Shown piece by piece: positions 22,594-33,446 of a DNA stretch of 64,000 nucleotides. This stretch comes from Dryococelus australis. Its lineage: Eukaryota > Arthropoda > Insecta > Phasmatodea > Phasmatidae. Position 1 is the stretch's first letter. Each line of letters starts with the position of its first letter. The DNA is taken from the NCBI GenBank assembly GCA_029891345.1, contig CM057009.1:290170966-290234965 (forward strand). The letters are read 5' to 3'. A model generated the notes under the pieces. The model worked only from the letters and a program-made list of their open reading frames with translations, did not search any database and was not told the DNA's origin. Both the position numbers and the translations under genes were made by a program.

Positions 22594-23675
22594 ATGTCTG
22601 ACTATGAGATGAGTCAACACAGCAGCCTAGTTGAAGACAATGCTGCAGGGGCAAGTCATGCCCCTTGTTCCATAACAAACTGGGCAGTGTACTGGTTTAA
22701 ATACTATCCTATACAACTATTGCCACCAAACTTTTCACTACCGATGTATTGGGTGGGAGGACACACCCAGTTTCACTGACGGGCTGGAGTACCGTTGCAT
22801 CGACTGCAGGCAAGACGAACCCCAGTTATGCCAATGGTCGGAATGTGAATGCCAAGGCAGATTCCTTGTACACTAAATTCTGTGTAACAGGGAGTTCCAT
22901 CACCTATGCATAAATTGGTCAGATGAGAGGATTCATACTACAGGTCAAGTTTATGAATGTGACGTTTTTCGCTGGGAGCAGGCGCAGACCTCGGAATCCC
23001 ATACATAGGCATAGTCTTAGTATTCCAGGATTACCCAGTGAACTGACGTTACCCGATTTTAATGGGAAATCATATGCAGACCCCGAGAAATTCCTCGCAG
23101 AGTTCCAATGCAAATTTAGGGAGCATTTAATCCTGAGGAAACAATGGGTGAGCCACACTCACCACCACCTCACTGGTCCCGCCAAGCACTGGCGGGAAAA
23201 ATATGGCAAGCTCATAGAGAGCTGGCCCCAGTTCAATGCCCAGTTGAACTCCCATTTCTCGCGAGACAAGCTCCTTAGTGAGCTCATCACCAACCTGTAT
23301 TCACGAGTGCAGAAACAGGATGAAGAAGTGGAGATTTACATTCGGCACAAATTATGCCTCCACAAACCGGTGTACCCCAAACAAAATGAGGCCAACGTGT
23401 GAGAAACATCACCCAGACCCTCCTCCTTTCATTTCGAAACTTGTTAGTCACCTCCCGACCCCAGACGGTCGAATTAGTGGAAAGAGCAAGAGAGCTACAA
23501 GTGAATGAGCGCCTCTCCGCTAGGTAGGAACATTTGCTACCTGACACGGTGAATGGCCTGGTCCCCTTCCCCAGACAGCCTGTAGGGCAAGACACAACCT
23601 TGTGAGACACCGCCACCCCGCTGCCTCACTGCTGGCACTGCCCAGGCCGGCACTATAGTAAAGACTGCCCGCTGC
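22594..23675 (+). pseudogene. zinc-finger Gag of retroelement copy A, frame-broken
   Basis: It starts MSDYEMSQHSSLVEDN about 140 bp after the putative primer-binding site. After a frameshift it reads HQTFHYRCIGWEDTPSF, DGLEYRCIDCRQDEP, then LCQWSECECQGRFLVH and, after a stop, FHHLCINWSDERIH and QVYECDVF. These are two PHD-like zinc fingers of the same design as at 7938. The Gag capsid follows (GLPSELTLPDFNGKS, EKFLAEFQCKFREH, LTGPAKHWREK, SWPQFNAQLNSHFS; 23030-23270). Last comes a CCHC knuckle, CWHCPGRHYSKDC (about 23634-23672). Several stops make it inactive. No RT, RNase H or integrase follows, so copy A has lost pol. Confidence 0.7.
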
Positions 23676-25143
23676 AGTACCCCATGGATCAGGGGACCCG
23701 ACCCTCCTCCCTGCCCTCCAAGCGCACAGTCGCGCAATGGGAACACATTCGGTCCTGTTCACTGGACTCGCAATGCTAATATACGCCCCATCAACACTAA
23801 CGAGCGATAGCTGATTCTACAACAGATTTTTGTGCGCCCCAGGTCGAGGGAAGCTCCCAACCCAAGGCCGCTGATGGTTGCAATTGATCCAATACATTGA
23901 CTCGTTAGAACCGGAAACCCCGGAGAGAATCAAATCCCCAACTCCCACGAGGTGGACAACGTATCCCCCTCCACCTCTCAGCAGTAGATAACCTTCACCT
24001 GAAGAGAGAAAAATAGATGGGCGGCCCCCTTCCACGTCCTACTGCCCCCACCCCAGGGAACATTTGACTAGGAAATTTTTCCCCACGTTCACCCTTTGTT
24101 TGTCTCACTTCAGTAACAATACTCAGGTTGAACCTCGTTGGACGCCACCTCACATCCCAACCGAGTCCTTGTGGCGCAATCCTGTGGATCACCTTGTCCG
24201 CGACAGTCCTACCATGAGCATGGGTTTAGCAAAGGGAAACGCCCCTTCCTCTCCCTCCACGAGTGCTATGTCTATGCCACGAACTCCCATTGTCCCCCTG
24301 CTTGCCCCTCTGGCTGCAGAATACCAGGACCCCCTCGAGACCTCGACCGCAAGTGCTGCACGAGTCTCCTCAGCCCCATTCTGTGCGGCTCAAGGACCAC
24401 CCTCACCAGACATCGACCTAGACGCGGCAGAGTATCCGCTTCCGCCAGGATTGGTCCCGGCCATGCTTCCCCCGAAACGGCGGAGTTGAATCATGATAGG
24501 GAATATAGAGTGCACGGAATATTACCCTACCCATCCTACCCCATCCCAGGCAAGTATGGTGTAAGCTAAGTAAGCTAAGTAAGGTAAGTATGGTGTAAGA
24601 AATAAGGAAGAAAGCAGACCACAGTTTGCACTAACAATTGTGGAAACCACAGTTAACTTGGCGACCGCCCCAAATGCTCACTGGTTAAGGCCGGAGAAGA
24701 TGAGAGAGAGACCACGTCAACCGTGACAAACGAGTCTTACAGAGACACCCGCGAAGACAGCAACCGCGAGTGTACACGATGCCTCTCCATTGACAGGAGT
24801 AGTCAGTCAAAGTCTGTATTTTGCGCCAGTCTCCCGCGCCGCTGCCGCTAAACTGCGACTACCCACTACCACGAGGGTGTCGACAACTGCAGATACCAAT
24901 CACAGTACTTCCACTGTGGTCAAGAAGGATGAGCCCAGCAGCCCCGCCACTCCTACCGAAGCAGATGACAACATCCAGGACGCTGACCCCAAGACGTCTG
25001 CCGCGGCCAGGCCCACATCACGAGTGGCCCTGCTGTGCGCCAGGCGCTACAAGGAGGCACCATGTCGAGCCCCCTCTGCATTCCACTGGCCTGCTGCCCC
25101 TGCCGCAGCGCCACACAAACGAGGGCGGCCCATGAAGCACTAG
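23676..25143 (+). mobile_element. remainder of copy A, proline-rich coding-like DNA with AT-hook ORF
   Basis: This is GC-rich sequence with several 100-140-codon frames and no protease or polymerase motif. The clearest is 24790-25143 (117 codons), rich in Ala, Pro, Ser and Thr and ending HKRGRPMKH. The K-R-G-R-P core is that of an AT-hook, which binds the minor groove of AT-rich DNA. Codons are not conserved in the inverted copy, which stops before this region. It may be a spacer-linker part of Gag or a captured exon. At 24553-24598 a short GTAAG/CTAAG tandem repeat occurs. Confidence 0.35.
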
Positions 25144-26126
25144 AACTTCAAGCGACTACGTCCCTGCCAACTTCGTCACCTATTTCTGAGTGAGTATCTG
25201 GCAGAAGCCAGTATAACGCCCCTCTCCGTGTAATCACCAGTATTTAACCTTAGCAGGGAGTGATAGTGTTAGAAAAGTCTGAATCGCGAATACAATACGA
25301 GCATACAAGAACTCATAGCTTAATTAGTAGGGACGGCTAGGTGTCTCTTATACACCTATACAAAATCCTAGTCTGTTAGGATTGGGTAGTGCGTCGAAAG
25401 TGCCTGCCCCAGCACCCAAGAGTTTCAACTTTTACAGTGTAATCTTGTAACCTGTAACATTTGCTTTCAAGGTAGAGAATTCGCGAAACAAATTGATAGG
25501 AACCAAGGTCCTACACAATGACAAAGTGTCCCAGTAACATAGTCAACCTCCTATCAATGGACACGGTAAAGTAATGTAAAGAAAATTAACAATTTTTTAA
25601 ATTTTGCACTTGGTCCGTAGAATGCCAAACAAGAAAGTTTTGTTTGCAGGAGGAAAAATAAAGTAGCTTCAGACCCCTTAATCAAACTGGAAATTTAACG
25701 TTTGCATTTTCCCCACAAATCCCCCTTAGTGTTCACGTAAAGTAAGGATTAATAATTTATACATTTTGTTGTTGCTATAGTGAAAATTAGTATAACACGT
25801 TTAACGTAGAGTCACTGAATTCCGTGAGAACTGTTAAGAAGTGTGAACATGAAACCGAAGCCCATCAGGGGTCCTGTGAATACAACATATTGAAACCCTC
25901 TCCATTCCTTGCAATGGGACTGCGTGACATTTGATTAAAGAAATTGTGTAAATTGCGTAAAAGCATGAGGCGAGAACTCGCTGTGAGTACGCCGTAATCT
26001 GCCACCCAGGAAATTAAAACCTTACTAAAACTGATTACATTCCTGAGTGTAATTTGTTGGAAATGTCTGTTAACAAAATATGTTAATAATCCACAACTTG
26101 TAAAAATTTGAGTTTTTCCAGTGTCA
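25144..26126. other. spacer between the inverted arms
   Basis: The composition returns to AT-rich near 25550. No gene was recognised, and no matching LTR at the end of copy A. Confidence 0.45.
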
Positions 26127-26958
26127 GTGATGAGTTCACTAAGGAGCCCATCTCCCGAGAAATGGGAATCCAGCTGGGCCTTGAACTGGAGCCAGATCTA
26201 TGAACTCGCCATTTTTCCCACCAGTGCTTGGCGGGACTAGTGAGGTGGTGGTGAGCGGGGCTCACCCATTGTTTCCTCGGGATTAAATGCTCCCTAAATA
26301 AGCATTCACACTCTGAAAGGAATTTCCCAGTGTCTACATAAGATTTCCCAATAAAAACAGGTAACATCAGTTCACTGGGTAATCCTGGAATACTAAGACT
26401 ATGCCTATGTGTGGAATTCCACGGTCTGTGCAACTGCTCCTGGCAACAAACGTCAAATTCATAGACTTGACATATGGTACGAATCCTCTCGTCCGACTAA
26501 CCTACGCATAGGTGGTGGAAGTCCCTATTACACAGAATGCAGTATACGAGGAATCTGCCTTGGCATTCACATTCTGACCATTGGCATAACTGGGGCTCGT
26601 CTTGCCTGCAGTCGACGCAACGGTACTCCAGCCCGTCAGTGAAACTGGGTGTGTCCTCCCACCCAATACATTGGTAGTGAAAAGTTTGGTGACAATAGTT
26701 GCATGGATGGTATTTAAACCAGTACCTGCGCAGTTTGTCTACGAAGAAGGTGCATGACTTGCCCCTGCGGCATTGTCTTCGGCTAGGTTGCCGTGTTGAC
26801 TCGTCTCAGAGTCAGACATTGCATTATTATGGGTGCCACGGGCTGTTTAGAGTGACTCCCCGAAGTCGTTAATGTGCTCCTCTACAAGGACTAAACGAGG
26901 GGGGCGGGGGTGTCTGGCATGGTCCTCGCCCTCAAGTCTGAGCTACAATAGGATGATT
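26127..26958 (-). pseudogene. zinc-finger Gag of inverted copy B, truncated
   Basis: Minus strand. It starts MSDSETSQHGNLAEDN near 26820, then WFKYHPCNYCHQTFHY, QCIGWEDTPSF, LEYRCVDCRQDEP, LCQWSECECQGRFLV and YCILCNRDFHHLC. Finger 2 is better preserved than in copy A: C-x2-C-x4-H-x2-C is intact. The capsid part (GLPSELMLPVFIGKS, LTSPAKHWWEK) ends abruptly at 26127, in mid-domain. Frameshifts and stops are present. Confidence 0.7.
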
Positions 26959-26980
26959 GGCCCCACGTTGGGTGCCAAAT
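26959..26980 (-). promoter_or_regulatory. putative primer-binding site of copy B
   Basis: On the minus strand ATTTGGCACCCAACGTGGGG marks the LTR/internal boundary, parallel to 22435-22454 in copy A. Confidence 0.5.
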
Positions 26981-29203
26981 TGATGTGTGCCCTACCTCGT
27001 GAGGTAGTGATTAGGCCACTGACCACCCTCTCAGAACGTTAAGTAAGCCTACCGTGCGCATATTGCTAACTTTCTGGGCCCGACAAATCGTGGAAGGGTT
27101 AGTTATCTGAGTGGGCCAGTTGGTGGTAGAGAACCATCTGGTTCGAGGGGCATCAAACCGCAGTGTGAGGCAGATGGAGATGGATTCCCTCCCAGGCAAT
27201 TCCACCCTCCTCACTATAAGGGTCGCCAATAAGCGTGATGCCAGCTATCCCAGTGATATGATGTGAGGATGTAGTTACGCTATTGTGGGGGTGGAGGCAT
27301 GTGATCTGTCTGGGAAAATCGTAACAGGTTTGGAGGGTCAATGTGCGGGAACAAAATCTAATGAAGGGGGTGCCGCACGATTCTTGGGGACTGCTTTTTA
27401 CGGGAGTCAAACCCGTACTGTCATCCCGGACGCTAGCTTAATGACACACTAACTTGGGAACTCCGTATCTGCCGAATGTTTAACCCAGATGAGCTTGCCC
27501 GAGTTGAGTTTGACGAGGCTAGACATCGTAGAGTTTTGGCTAGGCGCGGTGTCCCCAGGGATTGGGTATACTATAGGCTGTGACTGCTCTACTAGGGCTA
27601 CGTAATCGCTTGTAGGGTACCCAGGCCAACAGCAACCTAAATGGTTACCCAATGCGACACGTAATCCAAGGGAACATAGGGCGAGATGTTTCGCGGGACG
27701 CCTTCACTGCTCTGTGGCAGGGGTTCAACCTGACATAGTACTCACAGTGGCGTCAACTACTTAGGATCTCGATAGGGCGCGATGTTCGTAACGCTGTTGC
27801 CTACTCTGTGTCCCACCTTTCCAACTATACATCAGATCCCTCGTGAAAACACTAAATCACACAGTATCTCTCCAAGGAGAGTTAAATACATGGTATAACG
27901 ATTTACACAGACACTGGGAGAATAGGTGACATGACTAAACTAAACAATGACTGAAACTGACCACTAAATTTGATGTAATATTTACTACATGATAAAGAAA
28001 CTGGAGAGTCCCAGCTAAAATATATTTACAATGAATTATAATAGCTCACTGCCTAAACTGTTTATAACGGGAACACAATTACGTAAATAAAAGAAACGGG
28101 TGAAGGCGAGTCTGGATAAATTAATTCTAAAATTCCCAAAATCTATTCTGACAAAAATTTAACATAATTTAGACGCACTTTGACAGCGTAATAAAATTTA
28201 CCAGGAATTTGTTAGGAGGCAAATTAAGACATGTTGGCTTGTTACCATGGAGTCATGTAAGTTGACTGGGATAAAAGGGTTCCGGGGTCGGGGAATAGGT
28301 ATACCTTGGCGAAGGAGTGCTGTCGTCACAGTCAACAGGCATTGTTGAGGAGAGCCATTTTCAAGCTGTAGGAGACTGCAGTCTTCACAGCCTGTCGAGT
28401 GGATGATGCGCCATTTTGTAGGTTGCGTAGAGGAGAGAGTCTTTTCCAAGCTGAAGAAGTCTTGGCAGACTGAGAGAGTCCTTGTGGACCCGGTACGGAG
28501 AGTCTTTGCAAACTGAGGTGGGAAAGTCATTGTAGACTAGGAGGGGCTCGTCCTCTTCAGCTGGCGAGCCCGGCATCTCTGCCAGTACTGGAATTTGGTC
28601 TTCTATTTATACGAAATTTTCTCATATCAGCAGTTCTTCGGGGTGCAGGGAGTAGCGTAGCCTTAAAACACGCGGCTGTGTTATCTGGGGTACAGGAGCA
28701 CAGATCATTTTTTATCGCCTGTTTGGGGCAGATGACAAATTAAAACGCCTGTTCCTGAGGCGGGCCGGTCGTGACGTCACAAGGCCACAGAAGTGCTTCC
28801 ATCTCTGGGAGTTGCAGGAACTTCTTCCAGGGGTAATTGACGAATAGTAGAATTTCATAAATGTTTATTTATTTCACGGGGTTGCTTTTTTCATGCAGAA
28901 ATTCGGATGGGCAATGAGGTCTGTAATTACATATGTAATTTATAATTACGTATTCGGCTGCCCAGGCTTGTGGGATCTCCTTGCTCATTACGTTAAATTC
29001 ATTTTGCAGCTTATATATCTTCCCCCTAAGCACAGGTGGCTCGCAGATGGGGCATAGTCACTCGTAGATGGGGCAAAGTCGCCCGTGGAGTGCGCACTTG
29101 CACAGCGTAGCTTCTTGGCATACATCACAATTTAACTGGGCAAATAAGTGACTCAACAGTGAAGCAAAAACTATTATAAGATAAAACAGCATTAATTACT
29201 AAC
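26981..29203 (-). mobile_element. long LTR of copy B (inverted)
   Basis: This is the reverse-orientation counterpart of 20210-22434, collinear along its length and sharing the TATA-like sites, the hairpin-rich region and the remains of the ORF (minus frame 27449-27652: CCWPGYPTSDYVALV, SLVKLNSGKLIW). Substitutions and small indels are scattered throughout, so the pair is not a recent duplicate. Confidence 0.7.
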
Positions 29204-30473
29204 CACGTTTATTAAAGACAACCTTCAAAACTTCAAGCAATTTGATGCAGACTTGGATTTTAGACCTGAGAAATATCATACGTAACCTTAATATGCACAG
29301 TTGTTTGAACCAACAGCCTAAAGATGTCATTAAAAAGAACTTATTAAAATCAATTTAATATTAAATAATAACTAGAAATTTAGCAAAATATTATTTCTAT
29401 TTATATTAATATGTACACTTAGTGTTCCTTTGTCGACCAAGCCATTTTCAATCTCTTAGTTAAAATGACCACAACTGAATTATTTGCGACAATTGTTGCC
29501 AATTATTACTTGCAGAGTCTTATTCAAACCTTTGAAATTCCAACCAAAACCGCAGCAGAGAGTTTCCAATAATAACTACACCAGCCAAAATACTATCACT
29601 GCCATAACCTTTCAAATCCATTTTACAATAACACTACCATAGAATGCAGTAAAGACATAAAAAGAAAAGAGAACACAAAAAAATTCTTGCAGAATGTAAT
29701 CAATATTATCGATAACACCAAGTGTACATTATCCGTGTCGTTTTGTATTTACATAGTGTTCAAAAACAAATTCTGCACAGAGTCTTTGGCGAATTACAGA
29801 CAGGAAATGTAGTAAAACATAAACAATTGGAACAAATCATTGAAAAACAATTGTTCCAAATATATTTTGGGTATTGGACAGAACTTTTGATTAATGGATG
29901 CAGTAAATTGCTTTACGAGACGTAGCATGCAGGTTTATTTAACATTTTTCATACAGGATATTTGTTGAATCATCAATTAAAATAAAGCCTCGTACAAGAA
30001 AACTGGATAAACGGGATCACAACGATGTTCCACAGTCCTGAGCCCTCGCACAGTGAACAGTAACACATTCATTGACGTAGCATTGGTAAGTGCTACATAC
30101 AGCCTACTGAAATAATCTAAGTGCTACTAAATCAGTGAATAATAATATGCAAATAATGTTCAGATGCCGCTGATACTGATGGTCATGGTATTGGTCGGTT
30201 CATCGGTATCTGCATCGGCCTATCCTTAATTTCTTATTTGAACGAGTTGAGGTGAAATGGTTTTTAATGTATTATCTACAGTAATACTATCGTAGAAATA
30301 CTTTTTTAAAATTCCCCTTGTTATTGTGTTTATTAGCTAAACCTTATTCACAGATAACGTACAGTTATATTTATACTCAATATCACGTAAAATAAGGTTA
30401 GAAGTTGTACTTTATTGATGTGTATTAAAGAACTCATAATCTACTGAAATCCCGTATGTATGGTGACGCATGT
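29204..30473. other. AT-rich intron, nothing identified
   Basis: Short frames only. A small self-complementary patch (GGAACAA with TTGTTCC) lies near 29828-29857. Confidence 0.45.
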
Positions 30474-32600
30474 CAACATGCTGCGCAACACGCTTTTCCT
30501 CTCTACGGGCGACTTAGCCCCATCTTGAGCCGATGAGAGCTCGGGGCAAGTCAGAAACAGTAGCAAAGTAATTTCACGTAACGAGCAAAGATACTCCATG
30601 CGTTGGACAGCCTAGTAGGTAAATGTGATTAATGCAATTAACTATGGAATGGACAGCCCGCACAGAATCCCGCATGCAAGAACCACCCCTGGGAATAAAT
30701 AACATATTTTTGAAGAACACCTACCCTACATTTAGCTATCGAAGAAGTTCCTGCGACAACATGAGATAGCAGCACCTCTTCTGCACTGTCACGTCACATC
30801 CCACCAGCGTCAGGGCAAGGAGTTTTAATTTGTCGTCACATCCATGAAGGGAGATAAGAAATGAGCGGTGCTGCTGCAACCCTGATAAACATACCCCTGG
30901 CTGGAAGGCTACTCTACCCCGCACCCCTGGAAGATTGCTGACCACGGGGTTTTTCACTATATAAGTAAGTCCAAGAGTATGCACTGGCAGAGACGCAGGG
31001 CTCACCAGTCGCGTTTGTCAGTGAGCACTCCCTGGTCTGTAGATGACCTCTCTCTTCTCTCCTCAGCCTGCGACACAGCTCAACCTCTCCAGAAGCCTTC
31101 ACCATGGTTTCAACCACATCTGCAGACTGAGAAGACTGCACCATCCCTGCAGCTTGAAGAAGGCTCGTCTACAACTGCACCAGATGACAGCAAGGGCATT
31201 TCCACTCCAAAGGTAACCTTATGTCATGTACCCTGCTTCCCTTTACCCCAGTCAACTTCCATGACTCTATGGTAACAGGTCGTCGCAAAGTAATTTACCC
31301 TTCTGGATAATCAACGTAAATTTGGAGATGCTGTAAGGAGTGTACTTTACGTGAATCCAAAATCTAGTATTTTTATTAGTATTTTATCAGGCTCACCTTC
31401 GCCTATTTACTTGCGTAATACAATTTATAACTTGTTTAGCTAGATTATAAATCAACAGGGACTTTCCCATCTTCATAGTAACGTAATAAAATTTACATGA
31501 AATTAAATTGTTTTGCTTACCATCATTTTAACTTTAGTTCCATGATCACAATTATTTTAATATTCTTTTTTTTGTATAAATAAAATCTTGTGACAGGTGT
31601 AATAACAAAACCCAGCTGAAGACTAGCACTGAGGTAAAGCTTGCAGAAAGCCTTAGTCTGCATAAGACACTCCACAGCTCCTGGGTTTCCGGTGTTTCCA
31701 TGGATACTTTCAGTGACATCCCAACACCGGACTGCACATCTATACGTCAGGGCCCTGGGTGTGGAGTGAACAAGTCCCGCCCCCAGGACTGCACATCTGC
31801 GGAAGGGTCAGGGAACAGTCCAGATGTGCCCTAAGAAGGGTAGAACTAAGTATAGCATATGACGTAGAGAACAGCACACCTTACCGAGAGCTTTAAATTC
31901 TAACCCCTATAACGAAACCACGAGTGAGGTCGAGTCTCCTCCTTCGGAATCTGAATTCATACCTAGGCTGATATCACCTTTCGTCTCCCTCGATCACTGG
32001 TCGTCTTTAAATAAGTATTTAGGTGCCTGTTGGCTGGAATACGAACCAAAGTGGACACATCCTACTCAGCCGGAGACTCCACCACCAGTAGCAAGTGTTA
32101 CCCCAACCAAGGTAGTCCCTCCAAAGGACGAAAAGAAAACGTGCTTGATCAAGTTGGCTTCAGGGAAGACAGTCCAGGTTTGACTCCCGCCGAAGGTAGT
32201 CCCCAAACTTCGCGTAATGTCTTCCCCTATGCATTACGTTCCTCCACGTCGGCCTACGCGACCCCTACGAACAACCCCAATTTCTCCAGCCAGACCCTCC
32301 ACCCCCACCCACACGATCGTTAAAAACCCCTTCACATCTCATACATCCCTGGACAACTAGTATCCCGCATTTTTGCAAGCTTAGTAGTGAGGAAGATTGA
32401 ACTCCCTGGACGGAAAACAATCTCGTTCCCCTTCACTCTCGGTTTTGATTCCTCTCTCTTCCGATGGTACCCTCCAACTAAGCGGCCTCCCACGGAATTT
32501 GCCACATCCCACCGAGCCTGTACATTCACCAACACGCCGCGGTAGGCTTACCTGACAAACTTGGGAGGGCGGTCTGCGGCTTAACCAGCTATCCCTCAAC
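30474..32600 (+). mobile_element. diverged solo LTR (copy C)
   Basis: It begins TGACGCATGTCAACATGC, parallel to TGATGCATGCCAACATGC at 20292. It keeps a TATA-like CTATATAAGTAAGTCC (about 30957) and the block before the PBS (GGGAGGGCGGTC). It ends where the LTR ends in copy A, with no primer-binding site or Gag after it, as expected for a solo LTR from recombination. An open stretch of 106 codons (31863-32180) aligns with the LTR ORF of copy A, with ACG where copy A has its ATG. Confidence 0.6.
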
Positions 32601-33267
32601 ATAGGAGCGCACTTCAATGAAAATATTTTGACAGTCCTCAGAAAAATGGTATATAGGGAGTCTACTGTATACAGAGTACTAAAACTGTTTTGCAGCCAAA
32701 TTACACATGAGTCAAACTTCGTGCAATTTATTTGTGTATTGTTTTCTACCTGAAAAAGGCCCGTGAATAGGATTTGAAAATAAGAGGTTTTGTTCTGGTA
32801 GGATCAAGCTGTTTCACAATAGCCAAGTTATAAAAATATTCAAGGGAAAAACAAACACTTTTAGAGGACAATCAAAAGCAAGTTCGGCGCAGTGTGTTTA
32901 TATTTTCTAAAATTATTTTTTGGTTTTATTTCTTGCAACTTTATAGGAGGAGGTTAACCCCACAAACCCCTCCCATGTGAACAGCCCTGATTTGTATAGT
33001 GCATGTAAATAAAAATTTTAATATCCTAAGACAATGGCTCCACACGGTTACTTCTCCATTTTCTAGTAACGTAGTTGCTCTAAAACAGAAATTATATATA
33101 ATTGCATATTGTGTTTCACCATATAATAGAAAAACTTTCAGCACATATCACTGCTGTCATTTTTTTTATTTGGTTTCACAATTTGGCATTTATAACGTGA
33201 CTTAAATAAGTTGAGGTTATTTGTAATGTCCTATCACAATACATAATTCCATAATTACATGACTTAC
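32601..33267. other. AT-rich intron, nothing identified
   Basis: No feature was recognised between the solo LTR and the 6-bp duplication flanking the nested DNA elements. Confidence 0.45.
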
Positions 33268-33446
33268 AAACTCCAGACTTGCCAACTTTTAAAGTTTTCA
33301 ATCAGTAAAATGGATAAAAACTATTAAAACACGCACAAACTGCCTGTGACTATGTTACATACAATAATTTTCTTAACATTACACTTAATTCCAAGTAATA
33401 AAATTTCCGTAATTACACAATTAAAATATAATATAATCTAACATTT

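Noticed and set aside
30474..32600. Copy C as the 3' LTR of copy A
   Set aside because: Copies A and B resemble each other far more than either resembles C, so C is from a different insertion.
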